Shown: positions 37,323 through 46,196, counted from the first letter of the stretch. The stretch is DNA of 64,000 bases from an uncultured Clostridia bacterium (GCA_934464705.1 CAKSKB010000004.1:90632-154631), one strand, 5' to 3'. The notes: generated by a model from the sequence alone, not told the origin. Translations and numbers: made by a program.

Positions 37323-38762
37323 TTATTTGCCTTCTATTTCAAGAAAACGGGGATAAATTTCCGACCAGTCCTCTTCGGGCATGAAGGTCTTAATCGGGGT
37401 TGAAACTTTAACGGCTTCTCTTATCTGCTCAAGCGACTTTATTTCGCCGAGAGCCATAAGCTGAACCATCATATTACCGATAGCCGTTGCTTCAACAGGT
37501 CCCGCGGTAACGCGTCTTCCGGATGCGGAAGCGGCAAAGCGGCACAAAAGTTCGTTCTGCGAACCTCCGCCGATAACATGGATTGTATCGATTTTTCTGC
37601 CCGTAATTTCCTCCAGAGCCTCAAGCGTGTTTTTGTATTTAAACGCAAGGCTTTCGAGAGCAACACGGATAATCTCGCCCTTTGTGTTCGGAACCGTCTG
37701 CCCTGTTTTTTTGCAGAATTCCTTGATTCTCGAAGGCATGTCGCCGGGTGCGGTAAACATTTCGTTATCGGGGTCGATAAACGCAATGTGCGGAGCGGCA
37801 TTAAGCGCAAGCTGCGTAATATCGTCATAAGAAAGCTCCTCGCCTTCCTTTTCCCACTGACCCTTGCACTGCTGCACAAGCCAAAGCCCCATGATATTTT
37901 TAAGGTATCTGATTTTTCCGCCTACGCCGCCCTCGTTTGTAACATCAAACTTTTCGGAAACCTCCGTAAGTACCGGGTGGTCAAGTTCAAGCCCCATAAG
38001 CGACCATGTTCCGCTGCTGATATAGCTTTCCGTTTCGTAGTTTTCAAACGGAACAGCCGCAACGGCGCTCGCCGTATCGTGAGAGCCGACTGCGATAACC
38101 GGAACATCACCAAGCCCGAATTCAGGCTTTAATGTGCCGACAATCTCGCCCGTCTTTTTAATAGGAAGGAAAATATCCTTTCTGAGACCCGCTTTTTCGA
38201 TAATTTCAAAATCCCAGTTGCGCGCCTCCGCATTTATCATCTCAGAGGTTGAAGCAACCGTGTATTCAGCCGCCATATTACCTGTGAGCATATAGTTGAA
38301 AAGGTCGGGCATAAAAAGGAACTTGTCCGTTTTCGCCATAAGTTCGGGGTCATTTTCATTAACCGCCAGAAGCTGAAACAGAGTATTGAAATTCATCGTC
38401 TGAATACCTGTTTTTTTGTAGAGTGTGCTTTTCCCGACTCTTTCTGCGGCAACCGAAACCATAGGCTTTGAATATTCGTCACGGTAATTTCTGGGGTCGC
38501 AGATAAGATTTCCTTCCTTATCTATAAGACCGAAATCCACACCCCATGTATCAACGCCGATTGCGTCAATCTTGCCGCACTTTTTAAGAGCCTCCTTAAC
38601 TTCGCCGAAAAGCCTGCCGAAATTCCAGTAAAGTCCGCCGTCGCGTTCATCGGGGCTGTTCGGAAAACGATGAATAACCTCCATTTTAAGCTGTTTTCCG
38701 TCAAATTCGCCTACTATCGCGCGCCCGTTCGACGCACCGAAATCAAATGCTAAAACCTTCAT
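37323..38762 (-). CDS. rhaB: Rhamnulokinase
   Basis: 479 residues, an FGGY sugar kinase phosphorylating L-rhamnulose. The N-terminal phosphate loop is FDFGASNGRAIVGEF. DTWGVDFGLID and the ISSGTWSLMGLEL block are characteristic of RhaB, and the C-terminal nucleotide site HVIGGGSQNELLCRFAASA is intact. It starts one base after the alpha-L-rhamnosidase gene with a perfect AGGAGG site, so rhamnose released from glycans would feed directly into it. rhaA and rhaD are not in the window. Confidence 0.95.
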   Translation of the reverse strand: MKVLAFDFGASNGRAIVGEFDGKQLKMEVIHRFPNSPDERDGGLYWNFGRLFGEVKEALKKCGKIDAIGVDTWGVDFGLIDKEGNLICDPRNYRDEYSKPMVSVAAERVGKSTLYKKTGIQTMNFNTLFQLLAVNENDPELMAKTDKFLFMPDLFNYMLTGNMAAEYTVASTSEMINAEARNWDFEIIEKAGLRKDIFLPIKKTGEIVGTLKPEFGLGDVPVIAVGSHDTASAVAAVPFENYETESYISSGTWSLMGLELDHPVLTEVSEKFDVTNEGGVGGKIRYLKNIMGLWLVQQCKGQWEKEGEELSYDDITQLALNAAPHIAFIDPDNEMFTAPGDMPSRIKEFCKKTGQTVPNTKGEIIRVALESLAFKYKNTLEALEEITGRKIDTIHVIGGGSQNELLCRFAASASGRRVTAGPVEATAIGNMMVQLMALGEIKSLEQIREAVKVSTPIKTFMPEEDWSEIYPRFLEIEGK

Positions 38763-38763
38763 T

Positions 38764-40899
38764 TTATTTTTCCTCCTGATTTCTATTGATTATATTTTCA
38801 CCGATTTTAAGATCGTAAATTTTGCCGTCCATCTCAAGCTTTGCCGGCATCGGTGCAAAAACACGCACCTCATTTTTGTCCCACGAAACGCTTATGCTTC
38901 TGTGGGTTGCCTTTGCGCTGTCAACAATAAAGCAAGGCTTTATAAGAAGCCCGTTTTCGTCCAGATGTATTCCGGCAATGTGCCTGTAGAACCAGTGGTC
39001 AACCTCGCTGAACATATGGTGATTGCATGAACTGCTGATATTCCATGATTCCAAAAGATTGTTGTATCCCTTGAGCATCCAGTAAGCATAGCTCGGATAT
39101 GCAGGATTCGTAACCATCTTGTAAACCGTTTCCGCATAACCGTTGTCTGACAGCGCAGAGAATATGAATTTTGTTCCCTGAATACCGCAGGTTATGTGAT
39201 AATCCTCCGCTATGACCGCATCATTGAGCATTTTTGCGTACTTCGGAATATCCTCATTTTCGCAAAGCCCCTGATAGATTATGCAGGCAAGATATGTCTG
39301 GCTCTTTTCGAGCTCCTCATTCCCGAAAAACGCTTCGCGGAACGAATTTTTGATTTTTGACGCCAGCTTCTCGTAAGGAGTTGCGTCCTCGCCGACGATT
39401 TTTGCGCATTTTGCCATTACATTGGCAAACATGAAATAAAAAGATGTTTCGGTTACCTCGGGTCTGCACCAGTATTTATCCTTAACCGGGCACCAGTCGC
39501 CGAGCCCGAATTTAACGATATAATTATCGGTCATGGTATAAAGGAATTCCATATACAGCTTCATATTTTTCCACATTTTGAAGATGAGCCCTGAATTTCC
39601 GGTGTTTTGATAAACATACCACGGTATACAAATCATTGCACCGTCCCAGCCCGGGCAGCAGCCCCAGTTGTAACCCCACTTGCTTGTGGGCACAATTCCC
39701 GGAATCTGCCCGTTCGGCCTCTGCACATCCTGAAAATCACCCATCCACTTTTCGTAAGAGGAAGTCATATCGAAATTCAGAAGAGCCTGCTGGCTGGAAA
39801 GAAACGCATCGCCCGTCCAGCCGTTCTGTTCACGGTGGGGGCAGTCCGTCGGAACACTGAGATAATTTGTAAGCGTTGAGCGAACCGACGCCTCATGGAT
39901 TCTGTTCAGCATTTCGTCCGAGCACTCAAAAGAACCGATTGTTTTAAGGTCGGTATGTACAACCTCGGCAACCACCTTGCAGCCCTCGGGCGCTCCGCTG
40001 ACCTTCACATACCTGAAACCGTGATAACAGAATCTCGGAGCATAGGTTTCCGTTCCTTCGCCTTTCATTATATATTCATCATAATTTATATGTTCGGAAC
40101 CCGTTCTTTCGAGAAATACATTCATTCTCGGGTCGGGCGAGCCGTCATCAAACACGGTATCAAAATATTCGCATTTTATTGCCGTTCCGGCATCTCCCTT
40201 TGCGGTAATTCTGACCCATCCCGAAACGCCTTCACCGAAATCATAGAGTCCGTCCTTTTCGGAAACCGCCTCAATGGTTCTTATAACCCTTGCGGGGGGC
40301 ATTTTCACAGGGCTTAAAATTCCGCCGGGACCTATGCAGATAATCGATTTTTCCCACCCGTCGCTATCGGGCAGTTCGGTCGGGTTGTCCCAGTTTTTAA
40401 TTTCAAGGCGGGCGTCATAAGTTTCGCCTTCTCTTGAGTGATTGTAAACGCACGGACCTTCGTGCGTATCCCATGTTGCGTCGGAAATGATTGACATAAC
40501 CGAACCGTTTTTAAGCGTGATGTCCAGCTGAGCAATCATTTTGGGATAATGCCTCCATGTTGCCTTTTCAAAATCCCATGTAACGGCATTGTCGTTATAA
40601 AGACCGTTCCCCAGGAACACGCCTATCGATGTTTTCTGCTCAATAATATCCGTAACATCATATATATTGTAAAGCACCGTTGAATCAAACTTTGTAAACG
40701 GAGTTGAAAGAACCTCATCGGTAATTTTCTTTCCGCCCAATGTAATCTCGCCGTAGCCGAGCATCGAAATATTAAGCACGGCCTTTTCAAAATTGGTAGG
40801 AATGCTGAAGCGTTTCACCAAAAGATAGCTGCCGTTTTCTTTTCCGTTTATTCCCTGCCTTGCAGAGGGCGCAGTAATCCATTTCGCATTTTCGAACAT
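38764..40899 (-). CDS. Alpha-L-rhamnosidase, GH78
   Basis: 711 residues with no signal peptide, so probably cytoplasmic. Beta-sandwich domains in the first ~330 residues (GYGEITLGGKKITDEVLSTP, GVFLGNGLYND) precede an alpha/alpha barrel. The barrel contains the GH78 signature PTDCPHREQNGWTGDA, whose acidic residues are catalytic or substrate-binding, and the PSYAYWMLKGYNNLLESW block. A short C-terminal beta domain follows. It removes terminal alpha-L-rhamnose from pectin fragments or plant glycosides. First gene of a six-gene run. Confidence 0.95.
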   Translation of the reverse strand: MFENAKWITAPSARQGINGKENGSYLLVKRFSIPTNFEKAVLNISMLGYGEITLGGKKITDEVLSTPFTKFDSTVLYNIYDVTDIIEQKTSIGVFLGNGLYNDNAVTWDFEKATWRHYPKMIAQLDITLKNGSVMSIISDATWDTHEGPCVYNHSREGETYDARLEIKNWDNPTELPDSDGWEKSIICIGPGGILSPVKMPPARVIRTIEAVSEKDGLYDFGEGVSGWVRITAKGDAGTAIKCEYFDTVFDDGSPDPRMNVFLERTGSEHINYDEYIMKGEGTETYAPRFCYHGFRYVKVSGAPEGCKVVAEVVHTDLKTIGSFECSDEMLNRIHEASVRSTLTNYLSVPTDCPHREQNGWTGDAFLSSQQALLNFDMTSSYEKWMGDFQDVQRPNGQIPGIVPTSKWGYNWGCCPGWDGAMICIPWYVYQNTGNSGLIFKMWKNMKLYMEFLYTMTDNYIVKFGLGDWCPVKDKYWCRPEVTETSFYFMFANVMAKCAKIVGEDATPYEKLASKIKNSFREAFFGNEELEKSQTYLACIIYQGLCENEDIPKYAKMLNDAVIAEDYHITCGIQGTKFIFSALSDNGYAETVYKMVTNPAYPSYAYWMLKGYNNLLESWNISSSCNHHMFSEVDHWFYRHIAGIHLDENGLLIKPCFIVDSAKATHRSISVSWDKNEVRVFAPMPAKLEMDGKIYDLKIGENIINRNQEEK

Positions 40900-40942
40900 T
40901 TCTTTATCTCCCCATTATAAAAGAATATATTTCTATCTCTTA

Positions 40943-40971
40943 ATTTTATCATAAAAATCATGATATATCAA
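40943..40971 (-). promoter_or_regulatory. Promoter of the rhamnosidase-rhaB run
   Basis: Minus strand TTGATA (40971-40966), 17 bases, TAAAAT (40948-40943) with extended TGA. The spacer includes the palindrome ATCATGAT. Confidence 0.78.
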
Positions 40972-41028
40972 GCAATTTTTGAAAATTGTACGAGAATTTG
41001 AATAAAATAGTCCTGTCAAGCACTTTGC

Positions 41029-41091
41029 GCACCCAAATAGGTGCAAAAATGCCTCGGAATTATACTATAATTACTCCTATATAGGTGCAAA
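41029..41091 (+). promoter_or_regulatory. Promoter/operator region of the XRE gene
   Basis: TATAAT at 41066-41071 is flanked by two copies of ATAGGTGCAAA (41037-41047, 41081-41091), 44 bp apart. The first is part of the inverted repeat GCACC-N6-GGTGC; the second joins the palindrome CCTATATAGG and covers the ribosome binding site. Autoregulation is a reasonable inference. Confidence 0.55.
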
Positions 41092-41101
41092 GGTGATTGA
41101 T

Positions 41102-41326
41102 ATGAACATTGATTATGAAAAGAAAATGGGACAAAACATAAGGAAAATACGGATTGAAAAAGGCCTCACTCAAGAGCAGCTGTCGGCAAAAATGCAGGTA
41201 AGCGGCTGTGATATTACGCGCAGTGCGCTTGCTAAAATTGAAGTCGGTCAAAGGCATATTTATCCGGATGAAATCAAGCTTTTCAAAGAAATTCTCGGCA
41301 TCGGCTTTGACGAACTGTTTATTTAA
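41102..41326 (+). CDS. Small XRE-family DNA-binding protein
   Basis: 74 residues, a single helix-turn-helix domain (IRKIRIEKGLTQEQLSAKM, SALAKIEVGQRHIYPDE). It has the extra SGCDITR loop found in a Firmicute XRE subgroup. ATG 41102 is chosen because AAAGGTG lies six bases before it; a GTG at 41093 is inside that site. No effector domain. It resembles the protein at 45347-45589, and repeats in its own promoter suggest self-control. Confidence 0.85.
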   Translation: MNIDYEKKMGQNIRKIRIEKGLTQEQLSAKMQVSGCDITRSALAKIEVGQRHIYPDEIKLFKEILGIGFDELFI

Positions 41327-41359
41327 AAAGCGCCCGTTCCGAAGCTTCGGAACGGGCGC
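41325..41359 (-). terminator. Terminator of the putative glycosidase gene
   Basis: A perfect 30-base palindrome centred at 41344/41345 (gcgcccgttccgaag and its complement), then five T on the minus strand. It also abuts the stop of the convergent XRE gene. Confidence 0.85.
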
Positions 41360-41378
41360 CGCTGATCATTCACGCTGC

Positions 41379-43295
41379 CTATTCTACTGTAAAATAATTC
41401 GCTTTATTCTTTCCGAGGTCAATCTTAAACACTCCGTCTGTTTTTTCACAGCGGTTTCCGTCCGTATCTACAAGAACGGAAGCTCCGTTGACTTTGAGCG
41501 AAACTGTTCTTCCGCCCTTGAAATCAACAGCGTAGATAACAGTTCCGTTTTCGGTATCATATGACGATGTGTATGCTCCGTCCTCGGCAATCTCGGAATT
41601 GGGATTATCCCAGTACGGATGCCATACCGCCTTTTCAAGCCCGAGCCTGTCAAAAATTTCCCAGATTTTTGATGAATACTCAAGATTTTCAAATGTATTT
41701 GCCCTCGTGTGAACATTATGGAGAAGCGTAAGGCTTTCCAAAGTTTCAATTGTTCTGTTCTCCGATGTCAGCGAGATGAAGTTCGCCGGAATACCGTAAT
41801 TTATACCCATATATTCCGCACGGAAAGCAGCAAGATTTAAAAATTCAAGGCTGTCATTTGTAAGCTGACCCTGAATATTTTCGCCGTCGTAGTACGAATC
41901 GCAGAACGAAAGCGTAGGCATAATGCTGCACGAACTTTGGTGCGTATCGACCACGCCGCCCCTTTCATGAACGATTTCATAGAGCTTTTTAACATGCTCC
42001 CTGACCGGCAGAACCGGGTACGATGGATGAAGCACACCCTGCTCATCGCGATATCCGCAGCCGTGGGATTCGTTTGCGCACTCCCACGGAACATATGTTC
42101 CGTCGGTGTAGATTCCGTCGGCGCCGTAACTGTCCATAACATACTTTACCCTATCCAAAAATACGGGCGAATATCCTCCCCGATAGCACGCCATGTATGC
42201 CCTCTGCGAAGGCTTTCTCTGCCAGCCTCCGGTGAAGTTTCCTTTTATATTCTTTATGAGATAATCACTGCACTTTTCATTGAAATCGGGCATCATTGTG
42301 GAGTATTCGTAGCCGAAATAAAGCATAACCTTCATGCCGAGTGCATGGCACTTTCTGACAAACTCTCTGAATTTCTCCTCATCCTCCGCAAGACCGTAAT
42401 TCTGAATTACCGTCCAGTCCTCATGGAGAATAAGCCATTTTACTCCTGCCGCAGCAGCACGCTCCGCAACATCGGTGTTGTAAATATCGTGGTTTCTGAC
42501 ATAATACAGATGAAACCTTTTGTAATTTTCTTCATCATATTCAAACTTTTTAACAGGAGTTGCATGAAAACCGAAGGTATATGTAATCGGTCTGAGCGTG
42601 TCTACCCACATATCGCTTCTGTTCAGCCAGTTTTGGTGCATTGCGTCAAGAAAGCTGATTCTCATGTTGCTCCCGGTGATTTTTATGCAGTCATCGCCGC
42701 AGCGGAAATTTTTTTCCGATTCACCGGCGAAAAAGCCAAGCCCAACCTGCTCGTTTCCCGACCATATATAAGGCTTGAAAGGCAGTTCAATGTCTGTCAT
42801 TTCGCCGCTGTTCATAACATTCGGCGCAGGAATTATGCTCTGGCGGTCGTTTGGCCAATAGTGGAAAAGCTTTGCAACATCGGATTTCATGGGAATATCC
42901 ATGTAAAGCCCGTCCATCTCCGCCTTGCTTCTTCCGTCTTTTGCAAACTGCCATTCGGAACAAATTCTAAGGTCGACCTTTACGAACCCGTCAAACTCAA
43001 CCGTAACGGTAGCATTGGCAAGCACATTTTCACATTCGGCGGATATAACAACAACCGCCTTTTCATCGCTTTTTTCTATCAGAAGATAGTGAAAATCATG
43101 CCAATGCCCGGGTTTTCTGCCGAAAAGAGCGGTCATCGTAACCGGTGCCTCCAGAAGCTCAACGCCGAGGGATGTTACGGAAGTGGGCAAAAATGAATTT
43201 TCAAATTTATATTTTCTGCCCCAAACCTCAAACTCCGCACAGGAATCCGAAACATTTGTTTTTACGCCTGTCCATTTATCAAAACACTTTTTCAT
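41379..43295 (-). CDS. Putative TIM-barrel glycoside hydrolase, family uncertain
   Basis: 638 residues, no signal peptide. A beta-sandwich-like N-terminal part (to ~260) is followed by what looks like an (alpha/beta)8 barrel. Strand-like blocks are VKWLILHEDW, MKVMLYFGYEYS, SYGADGIYTDGTY and CDSYYDGENIQ; their acidic residues at strand ends are candidates for catalysis. It may belong to the DUF6067/GH123-like group, but this is from memory of motif style and is not firm. A cytoplasmic glycosidase acting on imported oligosaccharides is the likely role. It has its own strong promoter and terminator. Confidence 0.65.
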   Translation of the reverse strand: MKKCFDKWTGVKTNVSDSCAEFEVWGRKYKFENSFLPTSVTSLGVELLEAPVTMTALFGRKPGHWHDFHYLLIEKSDEKAVVVISAECENVLANATVTVEFDGFVKVDLRICSEWQFAKDGRSKAEMDGLYMDIPMKSDVAKLFHYWPNDRQSIIPAPNVMNSGEMTDIELPFKPYIWSGNEQVGLGFFAGESEKNFRCGDDCIKITGSNMRISFLDAMHQNWLNRSDMWVDTLRPITYTFGFHATPVKKFEYDEENYKRFHLYYVRNHDIYNTDVAERAAAAGVKWLILHEDWTVIQNYGLAEDEEKFREFVRKCHALGMKVMLYFGYEYSTMMPDFNEKCSDYLIKNIKGNFTGGWQRKPSQRAYMACYRGGYSPVFLDRVKYVMDSYGADGIYTDGTYVPWECANESHGCGYRDEQGVLHPSYPVLPVREHVKKLYEIVHERGGVVDTHQSSCSIMPTLSFCDSYYDGENIQGQLTNDSLEFLNLAAFRAEYMGINYGIPANFISLTSENRTIETLESLTLLHNVHTRANTFENLEYSSKIWEIFDRLGLEKAVWHPYWDNPNSEIAEDGAYTSSYDTENGTVIYAVDFKGGRTVSLKVNGASVLVDTDGNRCEKTDGVFKIDLGKNKANYFTVE

Positions 43296-43323
43296 AAACT
43301 CTCCTCCAGGAATGTTTTTCTAT

Positions 43324-43352
43324 ATTATATACTCCTCGAAATCCAATGTCAA
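43324..43352 (-). promoter_or_regulatory. Consensus promoter of the putative glycosidase
   Basis: Minus strand TTGACA (43352-43347), 17 bases, TATAAT (43329-43324). Confidence 0.85.
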
Positions 43353-43446
43353 TAACAAAAAAGGTATTTTTTATTTGTTTTCGGATATTTTGCAAAAAAA
43401 TAACGGCTTATGCAAGCCGAAAAAACAAGAAAAAAACAAATAATAA

Positions 43447-43620
43447 TTATTCGCCGAATTTCTCATCTATCAGGGATCTGATATATGCAGCCATACTCAT
43501 GTGGTTGTCCGAAGCCAGTTTCTTGAGTTTTTCCTTATACCCTTTGGGCAACTCTGCTTTTATAATGTCGTAGTGCTTTTTGGTATATTCGGCTTTGTAC
43601 TCTACATAATCAAATGCCAT
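43447..43620 (-). CDS. Small ribbon-helix-helix (Arc/CopG-like) protein
   Basis: 57 residues. The C-terminal ~35 residues have the RHH pattern: a short strand with a Pro (IIKAELPKGYKEKLKKLA), a turn (SDNHMS), then a helix (MAAYIRSLIDEKF). RHH proteins are DNA-binding dimers, often antitoxins or plasmid/mobile-element repressors. The start has a perfect AGGAGG six bases before ATG and a consensus promoter upstream. No toxin gene is adjacent. It lies in the accessory-like stretch beside a degraded MATE gene. Confidence 0.78.
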   Translation of the reverse strand: MAFDYVEYKAEYTKKHYDIIKAELPKGYKEKLKKLASDNHMSMAAYIRSLIDEKFGE

Positions 43621-43656
43621 CTCAAACCTCCTAAAATATTACATTTTATATTTTAA

Positions 43657-43685
43657 ATAGTAGCATATTCCGACCAAAAAGTCAA
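43657..43685 (-). promoter_or_regulatory. Promoter of the RHH gene
   Basis: Minus strand TTGACT (43685-43680), 17 bases, TACTAT (43662-43657). Confidence 0.75.
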
Positions 43686-43806
43686 GTCCGTACCATAAAT
43701 TTTCGGCGAACCAAATAAAATTAAAACGAAATTTTACCAATAATATGTACACATCGACAACGTCCTGTGTATCAAACAGTAAATTCAGGCAATAATAGGT
43801 AATTTT

Positions 43807-45302
43807 TTGTGCAGAAAAATCAAACCTCTATATTTAAGATATCTGTCTGCGGCATTCGGCAGCGCACTGATTTCATGCATATACGGCGTTGTGGATATGG
43901 CAATGGCCGGGCAGTATCAGGGGCCGGAAGGGACAGCGGCTTTAACAGTTGTTTCGCCGGTCCGGAACATCATATACAGCCTCGGTCTGCTGATGGGAAT
44001 CGGAGGCAGTGTGATTTTCAGCACAAAGCGCGGAAGCGGCAGAACCGACGAAAACGAAAATCAATACTTCACTGCAGCATTGATTGGTTCGGCGGTTTTA
44101 TCCGTCATTTCGTGGATTGTTATAATAGTCTTTGAGGCGAAAATTCTGACATTTTTCGGCGCCGACAAATCGCTGCTCGCTCTTGCGCATGAATATATGC
44201 GTCCGATAAAATATGTGTTTCCGCTTTTTCTGTTCAACCAGATGCTTTCGGCATTTTTGCGCAATGATAACAATCCTGCGCTTGCGACACTCGCCGTTAT
44301 GTCCGGCGGTATTTTCAACATTTTTGGCGGTTACCTTTTTGTGTTCACCTGCAACATTGGAGTTTAGGCAAACGAAGTCCTAACCCTTAATGCCTTATGA
44401 CGGCAATTTTTTGCCCTTTTTGGCTTGTCGTCATTTAAAGGCAAACGCCTGTCAGCGATCTTCGCACCAAAAATGACTAAAAATTTTCACGCCATAAGGT
44501 GCGCGCAGTTTTTTTCGAGCCGATTTTTCTCAAGACAAGCAAGCGAATGCAGTTAATACTTTGTGTATTATCAAGTGAGTTTGTGCAGTATTGGGTAAAA
44601 TCAGCCGACAAAAACCATTAAGGGTTAGGGCTTCACTTGCCTACGGCGCAGGTCCTGCCACCGCTATCGGCTCCGCCGTTTCATTTCTTGTAATGCTGAC
44701 TCACTTTGTCAGCCGAAAGAATACACTGTGCCTGATAAAACCCGGCAAATCGCACGAAAAGCTCCGTGAAATTTCCGTTGCGGGATTTTCCACATTCTTT
44801 ATAGATGTGGCGATGGGAATCCTTACGGTGCTGTGCATACAGTGTGGGGCAGGCATCGCAACCGATTATTTCCATAAACTTCGGTGCCGGAAACGGCGAA
44901 CGAATCCGTGAAACGCTTCGTTTGGCGCTGTATACAATAGCATTTTTCGGAATTTTCTGGACGGCACTGAGTATTGCATTTCCGAACCTCTATATCCGTA
45001 TTTTTATGACGCCGACGCCCGAAATACTCGCTATGGCGCCGAAAATCATCCGTACTTATGCGCTGTCGTTTCTGCTTCTGCCTTTTAACATTTTCTCAAC
45101 ATACTATTTTCAGGCAATCATGAAGCCGAAAGCCGCATTTGTCGTATCTGTTGCACGAGGACTTGTAATCAGCGGTATACTGATACTGATTCTTCCCGTT
45201 CTGACCGGCGCAGATACCCGGTGGTTTGCCATGCCGATTACGGAATTGCCGGTTATGGTCTTTGCCGCAGCAACAATCAAAAAGTATACAAGTGCACTGT
45301 AA
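43807..45302 (+). pseudogene. MATE family efflux transporter, split by a MITE and a frameshifting deletion
   Basis: The N-terminal part (43807-44364; LSAAFGSALISCIYGVVDMA and GLLMGIGGSVIFSTKRGSG) is typical of MepA-like MATE multidrug exporters. It begins at a TTG with no clear ribosome binding site. The frame stops inside an inserted element at 44367-44642. Removing the element and one TA copy joins gga-gtt to tac-ggc in frame (NIGV-YGAGPATAIGS). A second lesion lies near 44827-44835, where VAMGILTVL switches frame into CAYSVGQASQPIISINFGAG. By comparison with family members about 30 residues are missing there. The C-terminal part then runs to 45302. It is not expected to be functional. Confidence 0.9.
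44367..44642. mobile_element. 276-bp MITE with 26-bp inverted repeats and TA target duplication
   Basis: Left end 44367-44392 and right end 44617-44642 are 26-bp imperfect inverted repeats (23 of 26 match; both include CCTAACCCTTAATG or its complement). The element is flanked by TA (44365-44366, 44643-44644). It has no coding capacity and internal self-complementary stretches. TA duplication points to mobilisation by an IS630/Tc1-mariner type transposase, not present in the window. Confidence 0.88.
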
Positions 45303-45312
45303 GTTTGTGCTC

Positions 45313-45348
45313 AAAATCCCCTGTGTGAATCTATGCGGGGGATTTTTT
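45313..45348 (+). terminator. Terminator after the MATE pseudogene
   Basis: A 9-bp stem (aaaatcccc / ggggatttt) followed by a T run; it overlaps the end of the convergent XRE gene. Confidence 0.75.
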
Positions 45349-45589
45349 ATTTCATACCCAAAAGCCACAAAATATCGGCATCCAGGATTCTTGAAATTTC
45401 CCGAAGTTCGTAATCAGCAACAAAGCGGGTGCCGATTTCGATTCTTGAAATGCTGTCCCTTTCTATTATAATTCCGGCAATCTGAAGCCTTGCCGCAAGT
45501 TCCTCCTGCGTAAGCATCAGCCTCCGCCGTGCCTCGTGCACCCTCATACCGCAAATGTTTTTCTTTCCGTTGTAATCGTAAATCTTCAT
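45347..45589 (-). CDS. Small XRE-family DNA-binding protein
   Basis: 80 residues with one helix-turn-helix (MRVHEARRRLMLTQEELAARL, DSISRIEIGTRFVADYE). Similar in size and build to the regulator at 41102, including the IAGIIIERDS loop. ATG start with a GAGAG site. It is divergent from the two-gene cassette at 45790-46646 and may control it, which is inference from position only. Confidence 0.82.
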   Translation of the reverse strand: MKIYDYNGKKNICGMRVHEARRRLMLTQEELAARLQIAGIIIERDSISRIEIGTRFVADYELREISRILDADILWLLGMK

Positions 45590-45628
45590 AAAATTCTCTC
45601 ACTTTTTGTGGTAATAATAATTATTTTC

Positions 45629-45657
45629 TTGACTTTAACATATTTTTATAGTATAAT
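45629..45657 (+). promoter_or_regulatory. Promoter of the 45790-46646 cassette
   Basis: TTGACT (45629-45634), 17 bases, TATAAT (45652-45657). The leader is about 125 bases. It contains GGAGGGGG followed by the mini-frame ttg-aat-tct-gca-tag near 45717. Confidence 0.75.
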
Positions 45658-45789
45658 TGTGTTAAAGATAAGAATTTTGTTTTATTCTTAAAAAAATGTT
45701 GCCGGAGGGGGAAGTTTTGAATTCTGCATAGTTTTATTTGAAATATAAGATATTACAAAATTACCAAAAATATACGGAGGAATTAAAAA

Positions 45790-46182
45790 ATGGGATTGTT
45801 AGATAACATAAGCGATTCGGTAGTTAAAAAAATAACCAAGAAGGAAACTATCCGCCTAACCATTCAGCAGCTGACGGAAATAGTCAAAGACGAGTTTATA
45901 AAGGGTGCCGATGACGAATTTTTAGGCAAGGTTCTCAAAACCGCCAAGGGCGGCGGCTGGGTCACCAAGAAAAAACTTGCTTCGGCTTCGGGCAGGTATA
46001 TTCTGCATGTCGGAAGCTGGAACAGGGGTTATATTTTAGGCAGAAGAAAACAAACATATATTTTGGATAATACAGAAAACAAATTCTATCAGTTAAACAA
46101 AGACGGGCATTGGAAAAAGTTTTATAAAGCCGTAAAGTCGGAAATACAGATGGAAAAAGTCAACCGCTCACGAAACAAATAA
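45790..46182 (+). CDS. Conserved-looking hypothetical protein
   Basis: 130 residues, basic, no signal peptide or membrane segment. The N-terminal half is helical (LDNISDSVVKKITKKETIRL); the C-terminal half looks beta-rich (SGRYILHVGSWNRGYILGRR, TYILDNTENKFYQLNKDG). The start is secure: ACGGAGG then ATG. It is followed 14 bp later by a membrane-anchored protein, so the two probably act together. No family recognised. Confidence 0.75.
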   Translation: MGLLDNISDSVVKKITKKETIRLTIQQLTEIVKDEFIKGADDEFLGKVLKTAKGGGWVTKKKLASASGRYILHVGSWNRGYILGRRKQTYILDNTENKFYQLNKDGHWKKFYKAVKSEIQMEKVNRSRNK

Positions 46183-46196
46183 CGGAGGAACGCGCA

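Noticed and set aside
44393..44616. Transposase or other gene inside the inserted element
   Set aside because: The element is under 300 bp, with stops in the frames examined and self-complementary stretches only.
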